Positions 27,795-37,139 of a stretch of DNA of 64,000 bases are shown in pieces; the stretch's first letter is position 1; every line of letters starts with the position of its first letter. The stretch is from an uncultured Clostridia bacterium. Lineage in GTDB: Bacteria; Bacillota; Clostridia; TANB77; CAG-508. A program made the translations under genes and the position numbers. The notes beneath the pieces are model-generated. The model was not told the origin of the DNA. It saw only the letters and a list, made by a program, of their open reading frames with translations, and ran no database searches. The stretch spans positions 62,001 to 126,000 of the forward strand of contig CANQEI010000002.1 of the NCBI GenBank assembly GCA_947594845.1, given 5' to 3'.

Positions 27795-27812
27795 AAAACA
27801 TAGGAGGTAAAA

Positions 27813-29948
27813 ATGTTAAAAACTTATGAAACAGAACTTGCAGGAAGAAAATTAGTTTTCGAAACTGGAAAAATGGCAGGTTTTGCAAATGGTAGTGTCT
27901 TAGTAAAATATGGAGACACAGTAGTTTTGGTAAATGTAGTTGCTTCAAAAGAACCAAAAGAAGGAATTGATTTTTTTCCATTATCAGTAGATTTTGAAGA
28001 AAAACTATATGCCGTAGGAAAAATCCCAGGAGGATTTACAAAAAGAGAAGGAAAGCCAGGAGATAAAGCTATACTTACATCAAGAGCAATAGATAGACCA
28101 CTTAGACCATTATTTCCTAAAGATTTTAGAAATGATGTATGTGTTGTAGCAACTGTAATGTCAGTAGAACAAGATAATTCACCTGAAGTTGCAGCCATGA
28201 TAGGCGCATCAGCTGCATTATCAATATCAGATATTCCTTTTGGAGGACCAACAGCAGCAGTCAATGTTGGATTAGTTGATGGAAAAATAATAATCAACCC
28301 TACAGTTGAAGAAAGAGAAAAATCAGACTTAACTCTTACGGTAGCAGGAACAATGGATAAAATTGCAATGATTGAAGCAGGCGCTAATGAAGTTCCTGAT
28401 GACGTTATGCTAGATGCAATAAAAACAGCACATGTTGAAATAAAAAAGATATGTGAATTTATCCAAAAAATGAAAGATGAAATTGGAAAACCAAAATTCG
28501 AATATAAATCTTTTGCTGTTGATGAAGAACTATATAAAGAATTAGAAGAACAATTTGCAGAAAGAATGAAAATTGATGTTCAGGATAAAGATAAAGCTGT
28601 TATTGATGAAAGAATGTCAATATTGTCAGAAGATGCTAAAGAATACTTAAAAGAAAAACATGGAGAAGAATTTGTAGAAGAAAACTCTATGCAAATTGGA
28701 GAGGCATTATATAAATTAGAAAAGAAAATAGTTAGAAGCATGATTTATGATGAACATAAAAGAGTTGATGGAAGAGCACTAGATGAAATAAGACCATTAT
28801 CATGCGAAGTAGGATTATTACCAAGAGTACATGGAAGTGGAATGTTTACTAGAGGACAAACACAAGTTTTAACAGTAGCAACTCTTGGAATGGTAAGTGA
28901 AGAACAAATATTAGATGGAATAGATGAAGAAGAAACTAAAAGATATATGCACCAATATAATTTCCCACCATATAGTGTAGGAGAAGCTAGAACATCTAGA
29001 GGACCAGGAAGAAGAGAAATTGGACATGGTGCATTAGCTGAAAAAGCATTAGTACCAGTATTACCAAGCACTGAAGAGTTTCCATATGCAATAAGAGTTG
29101 TATCTGAAGTATTGTCATCAAATGGTTCTACATCACAAGCAAGCATTTGTGGAAGTACACTAGCACTAATGGATGCAGGTGTTCCAATTAAAAGACCAGT
29201 TGCAGGAATTTCTACTGGTTTAATAACAGATCCTAATGATGATACAAAATATGTTATGCTTACAGATATACAAGGAATTGAAGATTTCTTTGGAGATATG
29301 GATTTTAAAGTTGGCGGTACAGAAAAAGGAATAACAGCAATACAGGTTGATATAAAAGTAGATGGTTTATCATATGATATAATTGCAGAAGCTTTTGAAA
29401 GAACTAGAATTGCAAGAAAACACATATTAGATGATATAATGAAACCAGTAATTGCAGAACCTAGAAAAGAAATTTCTAAATATGCTCCAAAGATAATAAA
29501 TACAAAAATTAGTGTTGACAAGATAAAAGATGTTATAGGACCTGGTGGAAAAATGATTAATAAAATTATTGATGAAACTGGAGTTAAAATTGACATCGAA
29601 GAAGATGGAACAGTATTTATATATGCTACAGAAAATTCAAATGGACCAAAAGCACTTGAAATGATTGAAGAAATTGCTAGAGAAATAGAAGTTGGTAAAG
29701 TATATAAAGGAAAAGTTGAAAAAATAGTAACATTTGGTGCATTTGTTGCATTAGGTGGTGGAAAAGAAGGATTAGTTCATAAATCTAAAATAGCCAAAGA
29801 AAGAGTAGAAAATGTAGAAGATTTCTTAAAGATAGGACAAGAAGTAATGGTTAAAGTTACTCAAATAGATGATCAAGACAGAATTAATCTTACTATGAGA
29901 TTTGAAGAAGATGAAGAAAATAACGAAGAAAAACATGTAGAGGAGTAG
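27813..29948 (+). CDS. pnp: Polyribonucleotide nucleotidyltransferase (PNPase)
   Basis: Phosphorolytic 3'-to-5' exoribonuclease of RNA turnover. Two RNase PH-like domains are joined by a helical domain, then KH ([19 protein letters not shown], about 573) and S1 ([18 protein letters not shown], about 630) domains. FTRGQTQVL and the phosphate-binding [19 protein letters not shown] are intact. The length of 711 is typical. AGGAGG before ATG. Follows rpsO by 147 bases. Confidence 0.97.
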   Translation: MLKTYETELAGRKLVFETGKMAGFANGSVLVKYGDTVVLVNVVASKEPKEGIDFFPLSVDFEEKLYAVGKIPGGFTKREGKPGDKAILTSRAIDRPLRPLFPKDFRNDVCVVATVMSVEQDNSPEVAAMIGASAALSISDIPFGGPTAAVNVGLVDGKIIINPTVEEREKSDLTLTVAGTMDKIAMIEAGANEVPDDVMLDAIKTAHVEIKKICEFIQKMKDEIGKPKFEYKSFAVDEELYKELEEQFAERMKIDVQDKDKAVIDERMSILSEDAKEYLKEKHGEEFVEENSMQIGEALYKLEKKIVRSMIYDEHKRVDGRALDEIRPLSCEVGLLPRVHGSGMFTRGQTQVLTVATLGMVSEEQILDGIDEEETKRYMHQYNFPPYSVGEARTSRGPGRREIGHGALAEKALVPVLPSTEEFPYAIRVVSEVLSSNGSTSQASICGSTLALMDAGVPIKRPVAGISTGLITDPNDDTKYVMLTDIQGIEDFFGDMDFKVGGTEKGITAIQVDIKVDGLSYDIIAEAFERTRIARKHILDDIMKPVIAEPRKEISKYAPKIINTKISVDKIKDVIGPGGKMINKIIDETGVKIDIEEDGTVFIYATENSNGPKALEMIEEIAREIEVGKVYKGKVEKIVTFGAFVALGGGKEGLVHKSKIAKERVENVEDFLKIGQEVMVKVTQIDDQDRINLTMRFEEDEENNEEKHVEE

Positions 29949-29963
29949 AAAAGAGGTAAAAAT

Positions 29964-31187
29964 ATGAAATATATTTATATACTTCAACAAGCTATAGCAT
30001 GGATTATAGTTATATATTGGCTATACCAACTAATTATAAGTTTTTGTGCACTTATACAGTTTAAAGAAAAGCCTATTATCAAAAACAAAAAACACAAGTT
30101 TATGATGATATTACCTGCACATAATGAAGAAAATGTAATTGGAAATCTTATTGAGAGCTTACAACAGCTTGACTATCCAAAAAAACTTTACGATATATAT
30201 GTAATTGCAGATAACTGTACAGATAAAACTGCTGAAATAGCTAAGAAAATGGGAGTAAACGTACTTGAAAGAAAAGATGAAACTAAAAAAACTAAAGGTT
30301 TTGCATTACAGTGGTTTCTAAATAAAAAAATTAAAGAAAATGCTGATTATGATGCCTTTTGCGTATTTGATGCAGACAATATAGTAGATAAAAACTTTCT
30401 TAATGCTATGAATAAAAAGTTATGCCAAGGAGAAATAATAGTTCAAGGTTACAGAGATATTAAAAATCCAGCTGATTCATGGATTTCAGCAGGATATGCA
30501 TTATTCTACTGGACAATGAACAGATTTTATCATTTGGCAAGATACAATTTAGGATTATCTCCATTAATAAATGGTACAGGTTTTATGGTTGATTTTAATT
30601 TAATAAAACCAACTGGATGGGATACAAAAACATTAACTGAAGATATAGAGTTTTCACTAAAAAATATTGCAAGTGGAAAAAGACTTGGTTGGGCAACAGA
30701 TGCAATAGTATATGATGAACAACCAACTGAATTTAAACAAAGTTGGTCTCAAAGATCAAGATGGACTGTTGGACATATGCAATGTATGAAATATTATACA
30801 AAAGACCTAGCAGAAGGAGTTATAGAGCATAGAACATTAATGAATTTTGATGGTTTATTATATTTAATGGGAATACCAATGATGCTTGTAACTTTTCTAT
30901 TAATTGCTATAAATACAATAATCTTTTTCTGCAATGGAATGACTTTTGGAGAATTGCTTTTCAATTATGGAAAATACTTAGTATCAACATTTATAGTTCC
31001 AATAATTACAGCAGTATTTGTTATGTTGATTGAAAAGAAGCCAATTAAGAAAATGTTAAAAGGAATTTTACTATTCCCAGTGTTTATGGGAACATGGATT
31101 GTAATAAATTTAAAATGTTTGGTTAAACCTAATACAAAATGGGAGAAAATTGAACATAAGAGAAATGTTAAAATTGACGAAATCTAA
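29964..31187 (+). CDS. Membrane glycosyltransferase, family 2
   Basis: Processive-type GT2 enzyme. One N-terminal TM helix (about 8-30); GT-A domain with ILPAHNEENVI, the metal-binding DAD in VFDADN, the TEDIEFSLK acid, and the QxxRW-type motif QRSRW; then three C-terminal helices (about 290-315, 330-355 and 362-380). This arrangement is shared with cellulose/hyaluronan synthase-like transferases. The product cannot be named. It begins 15 bases after pnp (AAGAGG site), so it is probably read from the pnp transcript. A repeat-rich non-coding island follows. Confidence 0.85.
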   Translation: MKYIYILQQAIAWIIVIYWLYQLIISFCALIQFKEKPIIKNKKHKFMMILPAHNEENVIGNLIESLQQLDYPKKLYDIYVIADNCTDKTAEIAKKMGVNVLERKDETKKTKGFALQWFLNKKIKENADYDAFCVFDADNIVDKNFLNAMNKKLCQGEIIVQGYRDIKNPADSWISAGYALFYWTMNRFYHLARYNLGLSPLINGTGFMVDFNLIKPTGWDTKTLTEDIEFSLKNIASGKRLGWATDAIVYDEQPTEFKQSWSQRSRWTVGHMQCMKYYTKDLAEGVIEHRTLMNFDGLLYLMGIPMMLVTFLLIAINTIIFFCNGMTFGELLFNYGKYLVSTFIVPIITAVFVMLIEKKPIKKMLKGILLFPVFMGTWIVINLKCLVKPNTKWEKIEHKRNVKIDEI

Positions 31188-31222
31188 ATTTTACTTTGAT
31201 TAAATTAATTAAATTAGTTTAA

Positions 31223-31364
31223 GCAGTAAGTGAATAAAATTTAAAAGTTTTGCTGAAGCAAATTCCATATTTAAAAGTATTTTTATATGTAATTTGCTTC
31301 AAGCGCACTTCGCTTCGCTACGTTTGGTCGCTGCGCAACTTTTAAATTTTATTCATCTTACTGC
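31223..31364. repeat. 142-bp inverted-repeat (MITE/REP-like) element
   Basis: The left arm 31223-31253 and the right arm 31333-31364 are near-perfect reverse complements (GCAGTAAG then TGAATAAAATTTAAAAGTT, with one extra base). A second, perfect inner stem GAAGCAAATT (31255-31264) / AATTTGCTTC (31291-31300) is nested inside, and a GC-rich patch (31302-31336) follows it. There is no open frame of note. This fills much of the 388-base gap between the glycosyltransferase and murB. Confidence 0.65.
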
Positions 31365-31494
31365 TTTTTATATTTTAACTGTGCCAAATTAAATATTAAA
31401 AATTTTATATATATTTTTTCAATCGCATTTCACTTTGTGGCATTTAGCGACTACGCAACTTTTAAATTTTATTCATCTTAATGCCTTTTTATTG
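31298..31494. repeat. Degenerate direct repeat, two copies of about 76 bp
   Basis: Copy A 31298-31373 and copy B 31418-31494. The second halves are almost identical (CGCAACTTTTAAATTTTATT then CATCTTA), while the first halves differ mainly by G/C-to-A/T changes in B, consistent with AT-biased decay. Copy A contains the right arm of the inverted repeat at 31223-31364, and copy B could pair with the same left arm. Confidence 0.65.
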
Positions 31495-31517
31495 TTTTAT
31501 AATTTGAAATAAATTCC

Positions 31518-31546
31518 TTGTAAAAATGAACCAAAAATGATATGAT
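31518..31546 (+). promoter_or_regulatory. Sigma-A promoter of murB
   Basis: TTGTAA, exactly 17 bases, TATGAT, about 30 bases before the murB start. It probably drives murB through holA, which are tightly spaced. Confidence 0.65.
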
Positions 31547-31575
31547 AAGCTATATTAGATTAGGGGGAAGAAAAC

Positions 31576-32463
31576 ATGATTTATGATGAATTAGTAAAAG
31601 AGATAAATCCTTCTAATATTTTTGTAAATGAAAAAATGAGCAAACATACATCATTTAAAGTAGGCGGAATAGCAGATTTTTTCGTTATTGCAAACGATGT
31701 TAAAGAATTAATCTATATATTAAAAGTTGCAAAAAGTCTTAAAATAAAAACTTTTATAATTGGAAATGGAACTAACCTAATTGTTAAGGATAGTGGCTTT
31801 AGAGGAATTATAATAAAATTAAATTTGAAACGTTTAAAAATAGAAAATGAAAGAATATTTGCTGGAGCAGGTGTACCAGTAGCATTACTTTCAGAATTTG
31901 CATACAGAAACAAAATAGGAAATTTTGAATTTTTAGCGGGAATTCCAGGAACTGTAGGCGGAGCTGTAAAAATGAATGCAGGAGCATATGGTTCAGAAGT
32001 GAAAGATATTTTATTAGAAACTTTATATCTTGATGAAAGATACAATATAAAAAAGTTGGATAATTCTTGTCATGAATTTGAATATAGAAAAAGTATTTTT
32101 GAAAGCAAAAGATGGATTATACTTGGAAGTTATTTTAAGACTGAAAAAGCTGAAAGCGTAGAAATAAAAAATAAAAGAGATGAATTCATAAAAAGCAGAA
32201 AAGAAAAACAGCCGTTAGAATTTCCTAATGCAGGAAGTATATTTAAAAGAGGAAGCGACTTTATACCAGCTAAACTTATAGATGAGGCTGGATTAAAAGG
32301 ATACAAAATAGGTGGAGCACAAATTTCAGAAAAACATGCAGGATTTATTATTAATGAAAAAGAAGCAACAGCAAAAGATATTATAAATTTAATTAATTAT
32401 ACTAAAAAGCAAATAAAAGAAAAATTTAATAAAGATTTGGAATTAGAAGTAATTATCTTATAA
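31576..32463 (+). CDS. murB: UDP-N-acetylenolpyruvoylglucosamine reductase MurB
   Basis: FAD enzyme that reduces UDP-GlcNAc-enolpyruvate to UDP-MurNAc, the second committed step of peptidoglycan precursor synthesis. FAD-binding motif IGNGTNLIVKDSGFRG (about 57-72), AGIPGTVGGAVKMNAGAYG, FEYRKSIF and the catalytic-region GSIFKRG near 217 are present. 295 residues. GGGGGAAG site before ATG. In Bacillota murB commonly precedes rapZ-glmR-whiA; here a GlmR/YvcK-like gene follows 33 bases on and rapZ and whiA are missing from the immediate neighbourhood. Confidence 0.96.
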   Translation: MIYDELVKEINPSNIFVNEKMSKHTSFKVGGIADFFVIANDVKELIYILKVAKSLKIKTFIIGNGTNLIVKDSGFRGIIIKLNLKRLKIENERIFAGAGVPVALLSEFAYRNKIGNFEFLAGIPGTVGGAVKMNAGAYGSEVKDILLETLYLDERYNIKKLDNSCHEFEYRKSIFESKRWIILGSYFKTEKAESVEIKNKRDEFIKSRKEKQPLEFPNAGSIFKRGSDFIPAKLIDEAGLKGYKIGGAQISEKHAGFIINEKEATAKDIINLINYTKKQIKEKFNKDLELEVIIL

Positions 32464-32496
32464 AACTAAAAATTATACTAAGAAAGGAAAATATAA

Positions 32497-34008
32497 ATGA
32501 AAGGTTTTTTTAGTTGGTTTAATTCTAAAACAAAAATAAAAAGATGGATGTTATTAATATTAATAGGAGTTTGTCTAACATGCTATGCATTAGCAACGAT
32601 TTTAGACTCAGAAATTTTAAAACCAGTGCAAATTATTGAAATAGTAGCATCTTTTGTTGCTGGATTTTCAGCAATAGTTATTGGATTTATATTTATGCAA
32701 AGAAGGATGCTAGAAATTTTAATAGAAGCCAATAATACGGTAACAGAAAAAGGAAGAAAAGCTAATTTAAATATTAAAGGATTAATATTTAATAAAACTA
32801 TGTATGATGAAGGACCTAGAGTAGTAGTTATAGGTGGAGGAACAGGACTAAATACAGTAATTAAAGGTTTGAAAAAATATACTAATAACATTACAGCTGT
32901 ATTAGCTATGGATGAAGAAGATGAAAGTGGAGAAAAATCACTTTATGGAGCTGTAAAAGACAGTATAATAGCATTATCTGATAAAGAAGAACTTATGGAT
33001 AAAGTTCTTAATTGGAGAATTAAATCAGGAAAATTAGCTGGAAATAATTTTTGTGATATTTATTTAAGAACAATGAATGAAGCTTTTGAAAATCCTTCAG
33101 AAGGAATTAGAAAAAGTACCGAAATACTAAATATTACTGGAAAAATAATACCTGCAACACTAGATGAAGTTTCTATATGTGCAGAACTTCAAGATGGAAC
33201 AATAGTAGAAAATAAAAATCAAATACCTAAAGTTACATATGAAAAAGTTACACAAATAAAAAGAGTATATTTAAGTCCATCAAATTGTCAACCAGCTCCT
33301 GGAGTTTTAGATGCAATCAAAGATGCAGATGCTGTAATAATTGCACCAGGAAGTTTATATACAGATGTATTACCTTGTTTACTTGTTAAAAACATTTCAA
33401 AAACAATTAAAGAAAGCTCTGCAATAAAAATATTTATTACAAACATTATGACAGAACCAGGACAAACAGATAATTATTCAATATCAGATCATTTAAATGC
33501 ACTATTTGAACATGTCGGAAAAGATATTATTGATTATTGTATAGCAGATACAGGAGAAATAGTTCCTGAATTTGTTAGAAAGTATAACCAAGAAGGACAA
33601 GATATTGTTTTACAAGATATTGATAAAGCTACAAAACAGGGAATAAAAATAATTCAAAAGCAATTATCAACAATTGATAATGAGTTTATAAGACACAATC
33701 CTGATACAATAGCTACATCAATCATGGAACTAATATGTAATGACTTAAGATTTAGAGATAAAGAAAGTACACCTACTTATTTATTAGCCAATTCAATATT
33801 AGAAGATGAATTAAAAAGAGAGAAAAAAGAATCTTCTAAAATTAGAAAACAAAAAAGAAAAATTGAAAAAGCAAAACAAAAGGGCAAAAAGAGAAAGAGT
33901 AAGTTTAATTCTAAGTATAGTGAAAGAATAGAATCAATTCAAACAACAGTTGAAAAGAAAAATGAAAATCAAAAGCTATATAAAGAAATGGAAAAAATGG
34001 ATAAATAA
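32497..34008 (+). CDS. Membrane-anchored GlmR/YvcK family protein
   Basis: YvcK (GlmR) binds UDP-GlcNAc and controls carbon flow to peptidoglycan on gluconeogenic carbon. The core is clear: RVVVIGGGTGLNTVIKGLKK (about 108), DSIIALSD, IIAPGSLYTDVLPCLLV and ITNIMTEPGQTDNYS. Unlike the cytoplasmic B. subtilis form (about 317 residues) this one has two N-terminal TM helices (about 18-36 and 46-66) and a basic Lys/Arg-rich tail (about 445-503), giving 503 residues. Anchoring would place it beside membrane-bound wall synthesis. GAAAGGA site. Co-directional with murB. Confidence 0.82.
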   Translation: MKGFFSWFNSKTKIKRWMLLILIGVCLTCYALATILDSEILKPVQIIEIVASFVAGFSAIVIGFIFMQRRMLEILIEANNTVTEKGRKANLNIKGLIFNKTMYDEGPRVVVIGGGTGLNTVIKGLKKYTNNITAVLAMDEEDESGEKSLYGAVKDSIIALSDKEELMDKVLNWRIKSGKLAGNNFCDIYLRTMNEAFENPSEGIRKSTEILNITGKIIPATLDEVSICAELQDGTIVENKNQIPKVTYEKVTQIKRVYLSPSNCQPAPGVLDAIKDADAVIIAPGSLYTDVLPCLLVKNISKTIKESSAIKIFITNIMTEPGQTDNYSISDHLNALFEHVGKDIIDYCIADTGEIVPEFVRKYNQEGQDIVLQDIDKATKQGIKIIQKQLSTIDNEFIRHNPDTIATSIMELICNDLRFRDKESTPTYLLANSILEDELKREKKESSKIRKQKRKIEKAKQKGKKRKSKFNSKYSERIESIQTTVEKKNENQKLYKEMEKMDK

Positions 34009-34025
34009 AATAGGGAGATATACAA

Positions 34026-36041
34026 ATGAAATTAAGTAAGAAAGATTTAGATATTAAAGAAGGATTAACAAAAGAATGGATAATAACAAATGGAATAGGA
34101 GGATATGCAAGTCAAACAGTTTTAGGCATTAACACAAGGAAATATCATGGACTACTAATTGCACCACTTGATCCGCCTTCAAGAAGATTTGTAATATTAT
34201 CTAAAGTAGATGAAAGCATTTTAATAGATGGAGAAGAAAAAATCTTATATAGCAATATCTGTAAAAACTATATTTCAGAGGGCTATAAGAATTTAGAAAG
34301 CTTCAATAAAATTTATAATCCATTGTTTACATATGATATAGATGGGATTAAAGTAGAAAAAAGAATAGCAATGGTATATGGAAAAAACATTGTAGCAATC
34401 CATTATAAAATAAAAAATATTGATAAAGATATATTGATGAAAATATCTCCAATAATGAATTATAGAGACTTTCATAGAATGAATACAAATCATGAATATT
34501 CAATAAACCAGCGTATTGTAGACAACAAAATAAGAATTACAATAGATGGAAACAAAATTGCACCAGTATACTTGTATTTAAAAGATGGAAATTATATAGA
34601 ACATAATAACGATATTTTTAGAAATATGTATTATATAGAAGAAGAAAAAAGAGGATTTTATCCAGAAGAAGACTTGATAGTACCAGGAAGGTATGAAATA
34701 AATATAAAGGCAAATGAAGAAAAAGAATTTACAGTAGTTTGTGGATTAGAAGATAATATAGAAGAAATAGATGGGAAAGAAGTAAATGCAAAAGAAGAAA
34801 AAAGATTGCAAAAAATTGTAAAAGATACAGGCTTATTAGATCCAAAACTTTCTAAAACAGAACAAGAAAAAATAAGAGACTTAATAATAGCATCAGACTT
34901 ATTTATTACATATAGGCCAAAATTTTCTTTACATACAATAATAGCAGGATATCCATGGTTCTTAGATTGGGGAAGAGATACTATGATATCATATGAAGGA
35001 ATATTGCTAAAGACAAAAAGATTTGAGTTGGCAAAAGAAATATTACTTATGATGACAAGAGATGTAAAATTTGGATTAGTTCCAAATGGATATTCAGGAT
35101 ATGATAGCAGACCATTATACAACAGTGTAGACAGTTCTTTACTGCTTTTTGAACAAATAAATAAATTTTTAGAATATACACAAGATTATAAATTTATAAA
35201 AAACAATTTATATGACATACTAAAAAATGTATTTAAGATGTTTCAAAAAGGAATTAATTTTGATGAAAGCAATATATTTATGGATACAGATGGCTTGATT
35301 TCAGCTGGAACAGAAAATACACAATTAACATGGATGGATGCAAAAGTTTCTAATATGGCAGTAACACCTAGAAATGGAAAAGCTGTAGAAGTAAATGCTT
35401 TATGGTACAATGCCATAAAAACATTAGAAAATTTAGCAAAAAAATTTAATGACATAGAAACAAAAGAAGAATGCACGAAACTTGCCAAAAAAGTAAAATT
35501 AAGTTTCAATAAAAAATTTTATAATGAAAAAAATAAATGTTTATATGATGTTTTAGAAAATGATGAAATAAGGCCAAATCAACTTTTTGCAATATCAACA
35601 ACATATCCAGTTATGACTATGACAAATGAAAAACCAAAAGAAATGTTTAAAACAGTAACTAAAGAATTAGTTACAAAATATGGATTAGCAACTTTATCAA
35701 AAAAAGACAAAAAATATGTTGGAATATATGAAGGTGATAGCTTTAGAAGAGACATGAGTTATCATCAAGGAATTACATGGCCTTGGCTTGCTGGTCTATA
35801 TGTAGATGCATTTAAAAATTTAATACTAAATGAAAAAAATGAAACAGAAAAGAAAAAACTAGAAAAAGAATATAAGAAATGCATAAATACGTATAAGAAA
35901 AACTTTTCACAAGTTATGAAAGAAGGAGCAATTGGAAATATATCTGAAATATATGATTCAGAAGAACCATATGAACCAAAAGGAACAATTGCACAAGCTT
36001 GGAGTGTTTCAGAAGTATTGAAAATAATATTAGAAAAATAA
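34026..36041 (+). CDS. Glycogen debranching enzyme (archaeal/bacterial GDE type)
   Basis: Amylo-alpha-1,6-glucosidase family protein, 671 residues. The N-terminal GDE_N domain begins EWIITNGIGGYASQTVLG and NTRKYHGLLIAP; the C-terminal (alpha/alpha)6 barrel of GH133 type carries AGYPWFLDWGRDTMISYEG and SYHQGITWPWLAGLY with the probable catalytic acids. It trims branches during glycogen or maltodextrin breakdown in the cytoplasm. There are no glg genes nearby; it sits within the murB-glmR-holA run, 17 bases after the glmR-like gene. AGGGAG site before ATG. Confidence 0.88.
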   Translation: MKLSKKDLDIKEGLTKEWIITNGIGGYASQTVLGINTRKYHGLLIAPLDPPSRRFVILSKVDESILIDGEEKILYSNICKNYISEGYKNLESFNKIYNPLFTYDIDGIKVEKRIAMVYGKNIVAIHYKIKNIDKDILMKISPIMNYRDFHRMNTNHEYSINQRIVDNKIRITIDGNKIAPVYLYLKDGNYIEHNNDIFRNMYYIEEEKRGFYPEEDLIVPGRYEINIKANEEKEFTVVCGLEDNIEEIDGKEVNAKEEKRLQKIVKDTGLLDPKLSKTEQEKIRDLIIASDLFITYRPKFSLHTIIAGYPWFLDWGRDTMISYEGILLKTKRFELAKEILLMMTRDVKFGLVPNGYSGYDSRPLYNSVDSSLLLFEQINKFLEYTQDYKFIKNNLYDILKNVFKMFQKGINFDESNIFMDTDGLISAGTENTQLTWMDAKVSNMAVTPRNGKAVEVNALWYNAIKTLENLAKKFNDIETKEECTKLAKKVKLSFNKKFYNEKNKCLYDVLENDEIRPNQLFAISTTYPVMTMTNEKPKEMFKTVTKELVTKYGLATLSKKDKKYVGIYEGDSFRRDMSYHQGITWPWLAGLYVDAFKNLILNEKNETEKKKLEKEYKKCINTYKKNFSQVMKEGAIGNISEIYDSEEPYEPKGTIAQAWSVSEVLKIILEK

Positions 36042-36058
36042 AATTTGAGGAATAACTA

Positions 36059-37063
36059 ATGTCTACAAATATTATTGATTTAGAGAATGACATAAAAAAT
36101 CAAAAATTAAATAGTATATACTTATTTTTTGGAGATGAAAAATATCTAATACAAGAATATGTGAAAAAAATAAAGAAAATTTTTGGAGAGTTAAGTCTTG
36201 GCATTAATTATATTTTGCTAGATGAAAATAATATAGATACTCTTATATCAGATATAGAAACACCAGCATTTGGATTTGAAAAAAAATTAATAATTATTAG
36301 AGATTCGAACTTATTTAAAAAAGATTGTAAATCCCAAATGAAAGAAAAATTTAAACAATATATTAAAGAAAATATAGAAATAATAAATGAATCTTGTATA
36401 ATTGTTTTTATTGAAGAAACAGTACACAAATTAGATCTTTATAAAGTTGTTGAACAATATGCTAGAGCAATTGAATTTAAAGAATTAAAGCCAAATGAAA
36501 TAAAAGCAAGATTAAAACATATTTGTTCATTGTACCAAGTAAACATATCAGACGCAAACTTAACATATATAATAGAAATTGCTGGAACTAAAATGGAAAA
36601 TCTGATTAATGAAATTAGGAAATTGATTGAATATGCAGGAAAAAATGGAGAAATAAAAAGAGAAGATATAGAAAAGCTTACAATTAAAGATGTAGAAGCA
36701 ATAATATTTGATTTAACTGACTACTTAGGAACTAAAAATACAGAAAAAGCATTAGAAGTTTTAGAAAATCTTGTATATAACAGAGAACCATTGCAAAAAA
36801 TAATGATTACATTATACAATCATTTTAGAAAAATATATTTATGCCAATTAGCAATACAAGAAAAAAAAGATATTGCAACAACATTGGCTTTAAAACCAAA
36901 TCAAATGTTTTTAATAAACAAATATAAAAAACAGTCAGAATATTTTAAAAATTTTGAAATAGAACAAATTTTAAAAGAACTTATAAACCTAGATTATCAA
37001 TCAAAAAACGGAATGATAGATTTAGAAATCGGACTAAAATCAATTCTATGCAAAAACTGTTAA
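36059..37063 (+). CDS. holA: DNA polymerase III subunit delta
   Basis: Clamp-loader subunit that opens the beta ring. The N-terminal region begins SIYLFFGDEKYLIQEYVKKI, the middle has FIEETVHKLDLYKVVEQYA and VEQYARAIEFKELKP, and the helical collar C-terminus includes NREPLQKIMITLYNHFRKIY. 334 residues, normal for holA of low-GC Gram-positives. It begins 17 bases after the debranching enzyme gene (TTGAGGAA site). In relatives holA sits between comEC and rpsT; that context is missing here. Confidence 0.88.
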   Translation: MSTNIIDLENDIKNQKLNSIYLFFGDEKYLIQEYVKKIKKIFGELSLGINYILLDENNIDTLISDIETPAFGFEKKLIIIRDSNLFKKDCKSQMKEKFKQYIKENIEIINESCIIVFIEETVHKLDLYKVVEQYARAIEFKELKPNEIKARLKHICSLYQVNISDANLTYIIEIAGTKMENLINEIRKLIEYAGKNGEIKREDIEKLTIKDVEAIIFDLTDYLGTKNTEKALEVLENLVYNREPLQKIMITLYNHFRKIYLCQLAIQEKKDIATTLALKPNQMFLINKYKKQSEYFKNFEIEQILKELINLDYQSKNGMIDLEIGLKSILCKNC

Positions 37064-37070
37064 GTCCATA

Positions 37071-37099
37071 TTGCAAAAAAAAATATTAATATATATAAT
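37071..37099 (+). promoter_or_regulatory. Sigma-A promoter of the anchored protein at 37140
   Basis: TTGCAA, exactly 17 bases, TATAAT, starting 8 bases after the holA stop. The -10 lies in an AT-rich palindromic patch. Confidence 0.78.
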
Positions 37100-37139
37100 A
37101 TATTAATAGTGAATGTGTATACAAAAGAGGAGGATTAAT

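Noticed and set aside
28745-29596. 283-codon open frame on the minus strand inside pnp, and other long antisense frames in mutS, typA, spoIIIA and the pfk gene
   Set aside because: They lie opposite well-identified genes, lack ribosome-binding sites, and arise from the low stop frequency opposite A-rich codons.
31188-31575. CRISPR array
   Set aside because: Only two degenerate copies with no regular spacers and no cas genes; the structure is an inverted repeat.
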